A DNA stretch of 64,000 bases from contig SNVD02011482.1 of NCBI GenBank assembly GCA_013180625.2, positions 620,001 to 684,000 on the forward strand, in the 5' to 3' direction. Made by a program: the position numbers and the translations under genes. Positions 41,856 through 53,500 of this stretch are shown piece by piece (position 1 is the first letter of the stretch; every line of letters begins with the position of its first letter). The DNA is from Boswellia sacra (taxonomy: Eukaryota; Streptophyta; Magnoliopsida; Sapindales; Burseraceae). Under the pieces are notes generated by a model. That model worked only from the letters and a program-made list of their open reading frames with translations, was not told the origin of the DNA and searched no databases.

Positions 41856-44007
41856 TGTAGAATTCCAATATATATATATTAATTACAAAATTTTAGAAAC
41901 TATGCCTAAGGGTATTTGAGTAATTTTATTTGAATTTGATAGACTTTAGGCCATGAAATAGTTATAAAACCATGTTTAATAAATGAGGATTAGGTTGGAT
42001 TATAGTTGTAGGCTTGTGCTAGAATTTTGTAAGGATGAAATGGGCTTGGATTTGAAGTTAGTGGACTTAGGCCCACAGGCTAAGGCCTTGTATATGTAAG
42101 AGATATTAGGGTTTCAAAAGAGACATTTTTCTTTCATTTTTGTAATAGAAGAGGAGGGTGCTACCGGATCAAGGGTGAGAGAGGGAAGAAGAAGGGGAGA
42201 AAGAGAAGGAAGAAAAAGAGAAGAAAAAAGGGAAGAGAAAAGGGAAAAGGAAAAGGGTGATATAGGCTTGGAAACCAAGTAGAGATTTTTGTTGTTTTAA
42301 TTGATATGGGTTTGCAATGCATGTGATTAATTGTTAAATTGATTGTTTGTTTCTTGGATGATGAATTATTTGCGAAATTATGTGCTTATGAAGTGAATGA
42401 GATGTTGTTCTTGATGGAAGTTATAATTCATGTGACTATCCTATGTTCTTTGAGCTGCTGCATTTTTTTAGACTGTGATTTATATAATTTTTCTTTTGTT
42501 TAGGAAAATAGACATATGAAGCTTTAAATTGCCATTGATTTCATTGAATTTGGATTTAAAATGAAATTTTGGTGAATTTTTGAAATTGGAGATTGAAATC
42601 TGGAAATGATACTGTTCATCTGATAGACCTGAACATTTTCACAAATTTGTATCTTTTGAGACTAGTTTTGGGAAATCCCATCTTTGTTTTGAAAAGTAGA
42701 CATGTCAAGCTTTAATTCAGCACTGGTTTAACTAAAATTGGATTTAAAATGAAATTTTGGTGAATTTTTGAAAATGAAAGTCGAAATCTGGAAATTGCAT
42801 TGTTCATCCGAAGGGCTTAGACATTTTCACAAATCTGTATTCACTAGATGTAAATTCTGTAAAATTATTTATCTTATAATAGACTTCATAAACTTTCATT
42901 TCCAAGTTGAATAACCTGAAAATCATTTTTCTACACTTTTTTGGTGATTTTTCTAATTTGAGCTTGAAACCTTGGAAATTTCACTTGTTTAGTGACAAGT
43001 TTGGATTTTTCATAAAAACTGTATTGCCTTGAGACTTACCTTAGAAAGATTACATTTTATTTTGAATCTAGACACTTGAATCTTTCATTTCCAACTGGTC
43101 TCACTTAAATCGGTTGAGTGTACAAATTATAGCAAATTTTCAAAGTTAAATACCAGCAGCTGAATTGTATAGTGGTATTGAATGAATAATATGGTTGAAG
43201 CTTAGAATTAATTTCTTGGGGTGTGGAGTTTGGTATCAATAGCTTTTTAAAATATACAATTAGAAATTGTATTGAAAGGTTTATAAGTATATGCGTTAGA
43301 CCTCGGATGGGTCGTTTTGAATACGGATTCAAGGGGAATGTGGATATGAAATTCTTAGTGTTGGACCTCGGATGGGCCGTTTTGGATATGGATCCGAAGG
43401 GAACACGAATATAAACTTGAGATGTTAGACCTTGGACAGGCCGTTTGGAGACGGGTCTAAGGGAAACATTAGATGAAAAAATTTTAATTGTTAAGTGAAT
43501 AAGTGATACCTTGATACATGAATGAGAATGATTGTATGACTTATTGTAAAAGGTTGTGTAATTGTGTAATTAAGTAATTGTTTGAATACTTGTGATTTAG
43601 TATAATATTATAATTTTTTCTACTGGGCTGTATGCTTACCCCTTCCGTCCACAGGTACTTAATAAGATATTCATACTAGTGGTGCTCCAGAGCTCTCCTA
43701 GGGAGTCTAGACATTTACATGCATACGATGGTTTTGGGGAATGTTTTGACTTAGCCTAGATCGCGATAGGCAATTTTGTTACATAATTAGCAACCTATGC
43801 TCTAAGTTTAGTCATCAGTGTATGTAAAGGTTTATCTTGATCAAATAGGTAGATATTGCAATGGATTCATGTGAGATGTACAAATATGTGTAAATTAGAA
43901 AATGATCTTGGATGAAAAAAAAAAGGGAGATACTAACGATGTCTTTTTATTATTTCCTTAATTAATCACCCTTAAAGTCTCTAAATAAGAGATTTTGGGG
44001 CGTGACA
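41856..44007 (+). repeat. gypsy 3' LTR
   Basis: It is 2152 bp and a direct repeat of 34912-37054 with the same internal repeats and purine tract. It starts TGTAGAATTCC and ends GGCGTGACA. Confidence 0.93.
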
Positions 44008-44012
44008 GGTTG
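44008..44012. repeat. Target-site duplication GGTTG, right side of the gypsy element
   Basis: This is the second exact copy of 34907-34911. Confidence 0.95.
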
Positions 44013-45337
44013 CCTTATCCTTGTTTGATCTTGAAAATTGTCCTAATGAAATGCTTGAAGCATTAGAGTTACTTATCACTGCTGGTCTTATAAAGAGAGT
44101 AAAAGAGAATTCAAGGCAGGTTACTGTTGATGAGGAATTTGAAGATGATAAAGATAATGATGAAAAAGAAGCAGAGGAAATTCAAATTCCTACAAAGAAG
44201 CTTAGAGTAAGTAACAAGGCTCCAATGAAAGAAATGTAGAAATCTTTACTTACAGTTGCTATTAATATTTCTTCTAATTTATAGCAACAGTATACGATTC
44301 TTACTAATCAATATAATTTGATCATAAAGCAAGAAGCATAAAAAGCCAAGATTCAAACTTTGTTTGATTTGTTGAGCAAACAAGATCCTATATTTGTGCC
44401 ATTTTTGCAGCTACAAAGGAACCAGAACTTGAAATTAATCAAGTTGATCTTGATTCTAAGATTTCTCATATTACTGCAATAAAACAGCCCCTTGCATATC
44501 CTGAACAACTACAACAAAAAATGCTTTAACTGAACCAGAACCACATTTAGCACATGAGCATTCATCTCACAAGGAGTCTTCTATAGATTCTACAGTCAAC
44601 TATACTGCTTCTCCATACACGACACATCAACCTTCTTAGATTCAAACTAATGAAGTCATCACCCTTGTCGTAGCTACAAATGTTAATGATGATGCTGATA
44701 TAACTCAAGTTCAAGCTGCTGAATCTTTGCTGGTTATGTTTAATAACCTGAGACCAGTGTTAGAAAGAAAGTAAGCGATTCAAAAAACAATTAATGTTGT
44801 TACATATTCTTCTTCTGAGAATTCAAAGCAACAAACACCTTCACCATCCCCTAGACTAAGACTACTACTGAAAGAATAGGCAAATCTTGATTGAAAAAAG
44901 ATTTTTAAGGAGGTCTAGCCAAAATAAAGAGCGACTAACTTTGGCACTTTGTCAAGAAAAAATGGGAAGTAGTAGAAGTTGAGAAGTTTGGTACAAAGAG
45001 GGAGTTTGATAAAGAGAGAACAGAATTTTTTTTGTTGTTGTTGATTTTTGCTGTTGCTTGCATTGAGGGGGAGAAGTTGAAGTTATTTTGCTTGATATTG
45101 TTTACTTTTGCTACATGCTAAACTATGTTTAATTTCTATTATTTGTCTTTTGTGTGTTTTGAACCTTTAGACAAACCTTGTAGTAACTACAAATGACATT
45201 TGTAATGTGCTAATGTTTTCAATTTGCAGGTGATGTGTTACTGCACTTTATATAGCTATCGCAGTTGTAAGTTTTTTTCTGCATGTTTATATTTTGTTTT
45301 GGTTGTTATTTTCTCACGAAATACCAAAGGGGGAGAT
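44013..45337 (+). pseudogene. copia-2 post-pol open frame, downstream half, and untranslated tail
   Basis: The frame from 44021 (FDLENCPNEMLEALELLITA, then an acidic stretch to 44239) is the continuation of the region cut at 34906. Further decayed coding-like sequence runs to about 44900. Polypurine-like tracts GAGGGGGAGAAG (about 45065) and AAAGGGGGAGATT (about 45325) precede the 3' LTR. Function of the protein is unknown. Confidence 0.55.
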
Positions 45338-46163
45338 TGATAGGACCATGCCACGTCATTGCAATGTGTCAGCTTATGTGGCATGTTGTGTTGGCTATTT
45401 GGGAGAAAACAAAACAAGAAACAGTTTATTGTTTTATTTCATATTTTAAGTATTTCCTATTTAACTGTCATCAGTCAAAAAGTCGTTACTGTCCTTTATT
45501 TTTAGAACTGATTTTCAAATTAGAAAAGTTATTATCTAATTTAACTTTAGGAATGGTTTATTATCCTATTCATACATTAAATGTCTTAAAGTAAGATTAT
45601 TTCCTAGAACTCATTCTATGCAGGTTTAGGAAGAAAATCAATTATGAATCCTTATGCAATAAAGAGAAGCTAGACGTGCTATATAAAGGCCAACATTATT
45701 GAAGTCCAGATTAAGTAAGACTTTTGATCAGCTATTTATGTGCTGTTTAGGAGAGCTTTATTGTTTTATTAAGCGTGCTTTTATATCTTGTCTTTAGGAG
45801 TGTTTGTAGAATACTTAAGGAAGCTTGAGTCATTCACTAACAGCTCTTAAGAAGGGTCTTAACAAAAGGTAGTGAAGTGCAGTAAGGTTTAAAAAGTTAG
45901 TGCACCCGGGTTAGAGTTCTTGAAGGGAATGTTGGTTACAAAGAAAGGTAAATAAGAGAAGGGTTCTCTACTACTATAAATCCAAGTAGTTTGTAAACCT
46001 GAATAACTTAGTGAATTGCAGCTTAGTTGCCCATGAATTAAGCTAGTTTATAGTCGAACCATGTAAAAGTTGCTGTGCATTTTTACTTTCCTGTTAGTTA
46101 CATTTTATTTAACTGTATACGTATGTGTCTGACGTAACTGCATCTGTGGCTTCTGAACTTAGA
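45338..46163 (+). repeat. copia-2 3' LTR
   Basis: It starts TGATAGGACC after the polypurine tract and ends TTAGA, where the 5' copy has TTACA, so the terminal CA has mutated. It is followed by the ATTAT duplication. Confidence 0.9.
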
Positions 46164-46168
46164 ATTAT
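46164..46168. repeat. Target-site duplication ATTAT, right side of copia-2
   Basis: This is the second copy of 27553-27557, immediately after the 3' LTR. Confidence 0.9.
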
Positions 46169-46974
46169 CCATTAGAAAAAAGCTAAATTTTATTTTTATT
46201 TTATGTTGATTAGACTAATTTTGAAATTTTCAAAAAAAATTTTTAAAAGAATGAAATTTATTATAAATATAATTCTATTGAGATTCATGTTAACAGTCAA
46301 GAAACTTATAGCTAAATTGACATGTTATTAAAAACCAGAAATTATTTAGTTTACAAAATAAGATGGAAAATTCTCTTTATATATTTTATGGATCAGTCTT
46401 TTATTTTAGAAAAAAATTCAAAAAAAATGATCCAAATTAATGAGCCTTTTTGAAAAAGGATCTACTCCTTCAAAATTTTGATGTCATGATCCTTTTCGTA
46501 GAGAAATTACTTGAATGTCCTTCTTTATTAAATAAGACCAACAACACCATTTTCCTTGCTTTCTCTTCATTCTTAGGCAAAATTTTCTACACAACACCAA
46601 TTTATGCAAATCATTGCACAAATCTACTGTCTCTACCATTTGAACTGACTAATCTTCAATTAAAAAAAAATCTTCTTCTAAGTGAATTTTTGTTGTTTTA
46701 GTTCATACTTTAATGTTTTTCATATATTTGTTGTTTAGAAAACATGGTTTTCGCTTATAAAAAAATGAACAGAGTTTTGAGTAGTTTTGATGAAAAAAAA
46801 GTCAAATTTAGAGAAAATGTGGGGTTTTTGGTGAGGAAGCTGACTACTCAACATTGTTCTTCATTGTTGTCAAGTGTCAACAACTTGTTGATCACATTTC
46901 GACACCAAACAAGAGTTATCGGATGCATGTGAGTAACGCAACTCAACACAAGATATCAAGCAATGGTTCTGGTC

Positions 46975-47624
46975 TAGGGATGGCAAAATCCGGTCCGCAC
47001 CCGCACCGGATAAAAAAACTCTTTTCCGGTCCCCGTAAAATCCCTGAATTTTTCTGGATTTTTGCAGTTGCTAGTAATAACGGGTTTTGGTATGCAACAC
47101 CAGTACTCGAAAAAAATCCCCGAACTTTCCCTGCTTTTTTTTTTTAATTTTTCAGGCATTGAAATTGTATAAATAATATAATGTTGCTAAAAACACTAAC
47201 ATGCATGGTGGCAGCAGTGGTGAAGCCACTTATGGTATTGTGTGGTGACCTAGGTTCGAGTCATAAGTTTGTTAGTTTTAATTAAATATAGAAATAAATT
47301 CATTAATTAAAGTTGTTTGTAATCATTTAAGCAAAAAAAAAAAAAACTATGTGGTCCAGTGGTATATGGCTGAAATGCAACCTCCAAGTCTTGGGGTTCA
47401 AGCCTTGCATGTGACATATTTTTAACTAAAAATGAGCTGGGCTGTGCGGGTGCGGGCCGAGGACCGGGTTTCCTCAGTATTACTGTCCCCGCACCGCACC
47501 AGGGCCTGTGTGCACTCAGAGCCCTCGCCCTAGGCCTGATCACCAAAAATCCAGGGTTTTCCCGACCTGACCATGCAGGTAAAATGCGGGTACCCGACCC
47601 AATCGAGGAAAAATGCCATCCCTA
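46975..47624. mobile_element. hAT-type non-autonomous element, 650 bp
   Basis: The ends are TAGGGATGGCA and its reverse complement TGCCATCCCTA. They are flanked by an 8-bp duplication, TTCTGGTC (46967-46974) and TTCTAGTC (47625-47632), with one mismatch. An 8-bp duplication and TAGGG/CAGGG ends are marks of hAT. The subterminal regions are GC-rich and mutually inverted (GGTCCGCACCCGCACCGG near the left, GTGCGGGTGCGGGCC near the right). There is no transposase, so it depends on another element. It includes two tRNA-like promoter units. Confidence 0.88.
47208..47404 (+). promoter_or_regulatory. Two tRNA-like A-box/B-box units inside the hAT element
   Basis: Unit 1 has GTGGCAGCAGTGG at about 47208 and GGTTCGAGTC at 47253-47262. 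Unit 2 has GTGGTCCAGTGG at 47351 and GGTTCAAGCC at 47395-47404. Both have the spacing of about 44-45 bases and the box consensus of RNA polymerase III internal promoters (TRGYNNARNGG and GGTTCRANTCC). They may be tRNA-derived SINE heads. They do not fold as complete tRNAs by inspection. Confidence 0.5.
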
Positions 47625-47639
47625 TTCTAGTCACTAAGT

Positions 47640-48540
47640 GTCAATTATGTGAGAAACCGATAATTTTGCGTTGAATTTCATATGACTGACACTACGACCC
47701 TTCAATTTATTGACATCGAGTGTCAGTTATATGAAATCTGACACTCGACATCTTTTCAACTGCCCTCGTTGAGTATCGAGCATGAAGTTAGACATAGAAT
47801 TTGACACTCATCATCTCCTACCTTCTTCATCGACCTCCATTTTTCCACTATTTCTACACAACCCAAGCTCCCAATCATCCATCAAATACTCCGAAAAACC
47901 TCATACAACCATAAAAAATATCAAAACACAATGAGTCAATTTCAAAACCGAAAAAAAATCCATAATTTTCAAGTTCAACCAAATGAGTTGTTTTCCCAAC
48001 CAAATGATAGATGAATGGAGATGAATTTCCCCAAAAAATTTTACTTCTGAGTGTGAGGAATGAGGAGTTATGAGTTAGACAATTATGAAGAGTTATGAGA
48101 GTTAAAAGGATTATGTAATGTGAAGGGATGAAGGAGTGAAAGAAGAATTAAATAATTAAATTCATAAGGCCATTGAAGTAATTTCTTGGACAAAAAGGCC
48201 GTGGCATGAAATTTTTCATAGAATTGATCATTTTTAACGAGACCCTTTAATTTGGGTTATTTTTTCAGTTTTCCTATAAGCGCGCGCATGTGTGTGTGTG
48301 TGTGTGTGTGTATAGCATATATAAGGTAGTCTTAATCTATACCCTAAAAGCGTATATTAAACCATAAAAAAATTATGTAAATTCTCTTAAAATTTATATA
48401 AATTCTCTTGAAAATCATAAAGAGAAGTTTATATAAAAATTATTAAATGCACAAAGTTTAAGTAAATTTATATGATCTTTAGGGATTAAGATTAAGATTA
48501 CCTAAAATGACAAATATCGTTTATGACAAAAGTTTCCATG
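47640..48540. other. Non-coding stretch with a (GT)n run
   Basis: No gene was seen. It contains CGCGCGCATG followed by about 11 GT units (48284-48311) and several short ACACTCGAC-like words near 47690-47810. The left part may belong to the long-inverted-repeat element. Confidence 0.4.
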
Positions 48541-48559
48541 GCACTCTTCCACATCATAT

Positions 48560-49265
48560 ATAATATGGCAGATTCTGGTAATTTTCGACATCAAGATCTA
48601 GAAAGAATTAAACTTCGGTACTCGTGTTGTTTCACTGGTGCATCACTGGTGCATGGCAATGGAGGTATGTGGGGAACATTATTGATGCACCAGTTCAAAC
48701 TGAGAAAAATTTTTATGCATCAATTAAAGTAGTAGTTGAATCAATCAAGACTCGCTTCTCTTGCTGGATGAGAAGTACTAGAAGTAATATTAATATGAAA
48801 TGAAGAATTAAAAAACTCGTCCATTCCATACATGACCAAATATGAGTGATCATAAATGGAAGAGTCTTAAATAAAAACACCATTGGTCGAAAAGGAGGTA
48901 TTGTAATCTGAAGCAGTAACCGTCACGGAGTGATTTATAAACAATGTGGGTATTTATGAGCCAGCAGGAAGAGACTTTATGTCATCTTAGGAGAGTTTCA
49001 CAGGTGATATGTGATATTCGAGTTGAAGAAGAGACAACATTATTCGACCTGATTGAACAAAAGCAAGGTCTCATAGAGCAAAAATTGTGATGGCTTTGGA
49101 TTCAAGATCGAGAGTCTTTGAGGTGATTTCAAGGGTAAGTGCCATGGATAGGTAACCAGAGTTTGAAAGGGTCTCTGCGACATTGGAAAGGGTTGCGGGA
49201 GAAGCAAGAGCGAAGAATGGGAAGAGAAGAGAAAATGAGAAAAAGGAGAAGCAAAGTAGACACAT
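48560..49265 (-). pseudogene. Fasciclin-like arabinogalactan protein (FLA) pseudogene
   Basis: An ATG at 49265 starts a hydrophobic signal-peptide-like segment (CLLCFSFFSFSLLFPFFALA), followed by AETLSNSGYLSMALTLEITS and AITIFAL, the start of an FAS1 domain. The frame then continues without shift through four stops: 49071-49073 (TGA), 48987-48989, 48954-48956 and 48867-48869 (TAA). It reads recognisable FAS1 parts (FVQSGRIMLSLLQL, INHSVTVTASDYNTSF, YLVMYGMDEFF) and ends near 48560. Such single-FAS1 proteins are cell-wall or plasma-membrane glycoproteins. The closest memory match is the FLA19/20/21 group. Stops without frameshifts indicate a gene lost fairly gently. Confidence 0.82.
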
Positions 49266-50553
49266 TGGTGGCCCAACCCTTTGTTTTGGCCCAATAAATA
49301 CACATAACGCTCATGGTTGAATAGAGCGCCTACAAATAAATCAATTGGAAGCAATAATGTCCCGATATATCAACCTTGAATGTAGTTAATTAAACTGTAC
49401 CAAATGAAAACGGGTACGTTGAATCAAGTTGGTGTTGAATTTATTTGACATATGGTGACTATCATAAATTATTTTACATCTGAATTAATTATTGGTTAAT
49501 GTCAAACATTAAGAGCTTGTTATAGACTTATTGGCTTGTCATTACCATTTGATAATGAATCATTTTGGTTGTATTCATATATAATATTAGTTTGTGAATG
49601 AGTCATTTTTATTGTGTCTAAATCATCGAAAGTAATATAATTATGATCAAGTGTAATCTTATGTGAGTTATAACAAATATATTATAGATGGTCATTTTTA
49701 TAAATCAGCATCATATGGAAGTCCCTACATTCAGTAAATTGGCTCATTAAAGTCTACTGTTGGGGAGTTTGAAAGGGGCAATATTCCCAAGTTTTTCTCT
49801 TCCCCTCGTTTTCTCCTCCCCTGCAGCCCCAAGCTTCTCTCAAGCTTCTCTTATTTCCAGCAATACATAAAGAATTCATTGTGATTAAGATTAACACTAC
49901 TCAAGTACGCATTTATTTCTTTAAATTGCATATGATTAGTTGTGATTAAATTGCATATGTTTAAAAAAAAAAAGCATCGTCTCGGATCTCTTTTCTGATC
50001 TTTGCAATTCAGATAAGGAGTTTGCTTGCATCTTATCTTATCCAAAAAAAAAAAAAAAACCTTTAAGAAAGATTGAAAAATTTATCCAAAAATAAAAAAA
50101 TTATTCATGATTTTATTTTTCAGATAAATTAAGTTAGAGCAATTAAAATGTAAATTGAATCATAAAATATATGCTGGAAGGGTGTGCACCATTGTGAACC
50201 TAAGCCTTGCTCATTTAAATTATTATTATTTTTAATAAATGACTAAAGTAAAACCAACAACAAATTAAATTAAAAAAAAAATTTATATGCAATGCTACCC
50301 AAGGAAGGAGGAGGATAGCCTGGACCGCGATGAAGCCCAAACAACAAAAACTCACAGTGGACTGAACGCGGATTAAAACATTGACCCGGCCCAATATTAA
50401 GTCGAAAACGATTTCGTGCACCGACTTGTAGACATAGAAAGAGGAAAGGAATCGGAATTAACAAACTTAAACGCAGAGAAGGTATTGTCATTCCTAGACA
50501 GAAACAGAAAGCTTTTGAGATTGAAACTCCGAAGACTCTGCTTTGGTTAGCTA
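49266..50553. other. Intergenic, promoter side of PUX1
   Basis: AT-rich, with a poly-A run at 50044-50059 and A runs near 50271-50281. The 200 bp just ahead of the PUX1 start are less AT-rich and probably hold its 5'UTR. No other gene is seen. Confidence 0.45.
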
Positions 50554-53500
50554 ATGTTTGCTGATGGTTTTTCGCCAGTGCCTTTGAAGAGGAGAAGACA
50601 CACCAACATTCATCCAATGGACGTTGAATCAGCTCAGGTTCCTTCTTTCTTTCAATCTTTTTTTTTTAATTCTTAATTTTCTTGATCACTTCGATGAGTA
50701 GTCTTTTCTTGATTTTGATGAAGATTTTACTGCTTTGGTTGTGGGTCGATCTGGGTTTTTTATCTTCAGCTGCTCGTTTGTGGTTTATTATTGATTGGGT
50801 GTCGTGCTCTGCAATTCTTTTTGGCTTGGTTTCTATATTGAGGGAGAGGGTTGGAAATAGAGTATCGTTTAGTTTATTATTGGGATTGCTTACGATTAAT
50901 AGATAAAGGTTGCTGTCTTTGCTGATTGAATTCAAGTGGCTGCCAAGGAGACAGAGTGTTTGGGAAAGACAATAAAATACTACGAAAAAAAAAAAAGGAA
51001 AGAAAGATTGTATCTTTCCCTCTTTGTGTGATCGTTATAGGCAAAATATGCCAACCGATTACAATACAACCAACAATAATAATCAAAGCGCATTTGTAGT
51101 ATTGTATTAGCATTCGAAACATATAGTGACCTTTGTTGTTACGGCTTTATTTTAGTTCTATGGATATTTTCACTTAAAAGACATCAAATTGCTTTTTTTC
51201 TTTTTTTTTTTTTCATAATTTTGGAGTTGTATATTTGGCCGTTTATCTTGAGTGAATAACTGGAGTTGGCAAACTTTCGTAGGTGCACATCTCTGTTCTC
51301 CTACTATTTGTCATCATGTTAAGTAAATACATTGTTTATCACTTTTGGTTAGGGAATCTTTAATTTCAATGGCTCTTGGTTGTTGTTTTATACTGTTGCT
51401 GTGCGGTATTCTGATACTTTTAGGCTTATAATATCAGGCCAAGCTTGCCGCTGCCAATGAGAAGTTTGGAAGGGAAATTCGTGTCTTCGAAACACCTGGA
51501 CTTTCTCCATCCTCGACTGCAGCTTCCAGCAGTGGTATGAATCACTTCACGACCTAAGCTAAGGCGTTTATACGACCTGTCAATGTCTTTTGGCACTTCA
51601 AAACATGTTCTCTGTGATGTCCTGATGAAGTATTTATTTTCATGTTGGCCAGAGGAGACGGATGATTTTTATGAGTTCACTGCAGAAGATTATTATCGAA
51701 TTTTGGCAACCAAAAAGGAAGGTAATTTTATTTGTGATCATAATGTGTAATGGAATAATGATAAGAGAAGGCATCTCTTTTATTATGCATAATGTTTATG
51801 ACGAATCTGAGCTTTTGGTGATAATTTGTCACTATCTTATCGGATATAATTTTGTGGCTGAACATGGATTTATTGATAATATACAGTTTGATGTTCAGAT
51901 TCGAGTTGTAGATTTAATGATTAATAGGTTGAACACATACTAGATGACATGCTACATATTTTTCCAGAAGGAATCTGAATTTGTATTTGTTATCGCCAAA
52001 CATCATATCCTGTGCTAAGAGTTGTTAGTCTGGTTGTGTGTTTCCTTCTTGTATGCTTTTAGAGTATTTGCCCATATATGAGAGGTATAGTGAAATAAAT
52101 TAAAGTTCACTTTCAAGGTCTTGCTAGGAGTTGTTTGGTAGGATATCATATCATATCGTTAGAGGCCTTGGAGTCCCAACTTACATGCATTAGGTTGGGG
52201 TGCTGGAGTTTGGGATTGAAATATAACTAGAGACACCTATTTTGATATACTTATACAAACTTGCACTGTGGTCTTTGATGCTTCATATGATGTTTACATG
52301 GAATACGAGCAGATAAATTCTTAAAGACACGAAAAATCCGAGAGGCAGAAGAGGCAGATCGCAGGTCAAAAATTACAAAGGTGCTTACTTGACCATTTTT
52401 AATTTTTTTTATATTCATGTGTTGCACATCACCCAATATTATCAACTTAATGAAATTTGATGCATAATGTATTCTGAATACTAGTTCATAATATTAATTG
52501 TATAGCCTGTGTTAAATTTGTTTGCTCATGTACGCAGACTGTGATTAGGGTTCGTTTTCCTGATAGTCATACATTGGAGGCCACTTTCCATCCATCTGAG
52601 ACATTTCAGAGCCTAGCTGATCTTCTCACGAAAGTGGTTGCTCGACCTGATCTACCATTCCATTTATGTAATGTCCATTTGAATTATAGACTTTTGATGC
52701 ATATATGAAAGAGATAGTTGTATCTGAAACTGATAATGAAAGCCTAATTATATTGTAGATACGACTCCTCCGAAGAAGCTAATAAAAGACATGTCACAAG
52801 ATTTCTATGATGCTGGCTTTATTCCTGGTGCTATTGTGTATTTTTCGTATAATGCACCGAAAGGTTAGTGCATTCTTTAAATGACATAATTCAAACTATA
52901 ATATTCCGTATTTGAATATTTTATATTTAGTTTTTGGCCGTGATGGATCATTTTGTGTTTCATTTGTAACATGATCTTCTCTCTATTCCTTCTCGTGGTG
53001 ATTTACATTCTTTCCTTAGCGCAAATCTTCCTTGATCCTTGATATTAGGTTTTTGGCAACTATAACTTTTACTTTTAACTGGAGTGGAGCTGTGGACCAT
53101 TTTTCCTACATTTCCTTTGTAAATCTATTTAGTTTATGATTTATATGCTTATGAGGTGTGACATCTTCTCCTTAGTAATGCATAACGACCTCATTTTTAG
53201 TATGTTCTTACATACATTTTGAACCTGTTGTTACCATGCTGACGAAAATTGAGATTTTTACCTGATGATAGAAGCATTTCAACTTTGAGTTTTTTTGTTG
53301 AGATAATGTTCTACAGAGGTTATTCACATATTTCTTTTGAGAAGTTGGTAGATTTAGTTCATAAAAGGTCATCTTGGTAACTTCCCTTGAGGTTGCTTAC
53401 AATCCCAAATACACTCCTTGAATTTACATGATTATGTGGGATGTTCTCTGCTATTATTAATATCTATTAGAATTTGTTGCTGATTGTTTCCTTTGAAATT

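Larger units (their letters stand above)
34912..44007 (+). mobile_element. Ty3-gypsy element with 2.1-kb LTRs, inactive, nested in copia-2
   Basis: The element is 9096 bp with a perfect GGTTG duplication. The order is LTR, primer site, gag, protease, reverse transcriptase, RNase H, integrase, chromodomain-like tail, polypurine tract and LTR. Reverse transcriptase before integrase defines Ty3-gypsy. The long LTRs and the tail resembling VLWKHHGTEEATWE suggest a chromovirus of the Del/Tekay group, by inference. Many stops lie in single frames and look like C-to-T or G-to-A changes. The LTRs agree at about nine bases in ten over their first 300 bases, more than the copia-2 LTRs, which fits their nested order. 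Confidence 0.95.
27558..46163 (+). mobile_element. Large Ty1-copia (sirevirus-like) element, inactive, interrupted by a gypsy element
   Basis: The LTRs are 922 bp (27558-28479) and 826 bp (45338-46163), with ATTAT duplications outside. Between them lie a primer site, gag with two zinc-knuckle sites, protease, integrase, reverse transcriptase and RNase H, and then a long extra region with its own decayed open frame. Removing the nested gypsy element (9.1 kb) leaves about 9.5 kb, large for copia but normal for sireviruses. Those carry an additional gene after pol and repeated polypurine tracts; at least three such tracts (34054, 45065, 45325) are visible here. All coding parts have stops or frameshifts. 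The LTRs agree at roughly 85 percent by eye over the last 100 bases, so this insertion predates the gypsy one. Confidence 0.93.
46395..48280. mobile_element. Possible old DNA transposon with long degenerate inverted ends
   Basis: The left part (about 46405-46540; ATGATCCAAATTAATGAG, then GAGAAATTACTTGAATGTCC) resembles the reverse complement of the right part (about 48130-48275; ATAACCCAAATTAAAGGG, then CAAGAAATTACTTCAATGGC). The match runs over roughly 130 bases at about two-thirds identity. Long terminal repeats of this kind suggest a Mutator-like non-autonomous element, within which the hAT element at 46975 is nested. I found no target duplication and no transposase. Confidence 0.45.

Noticed and set aside
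47208..47404. Possible true tRNA genes
   Set aside because: The A and B boxes are present, but no acceptor stem, anticodon arm or full cloverleaf can be formed by inspection.
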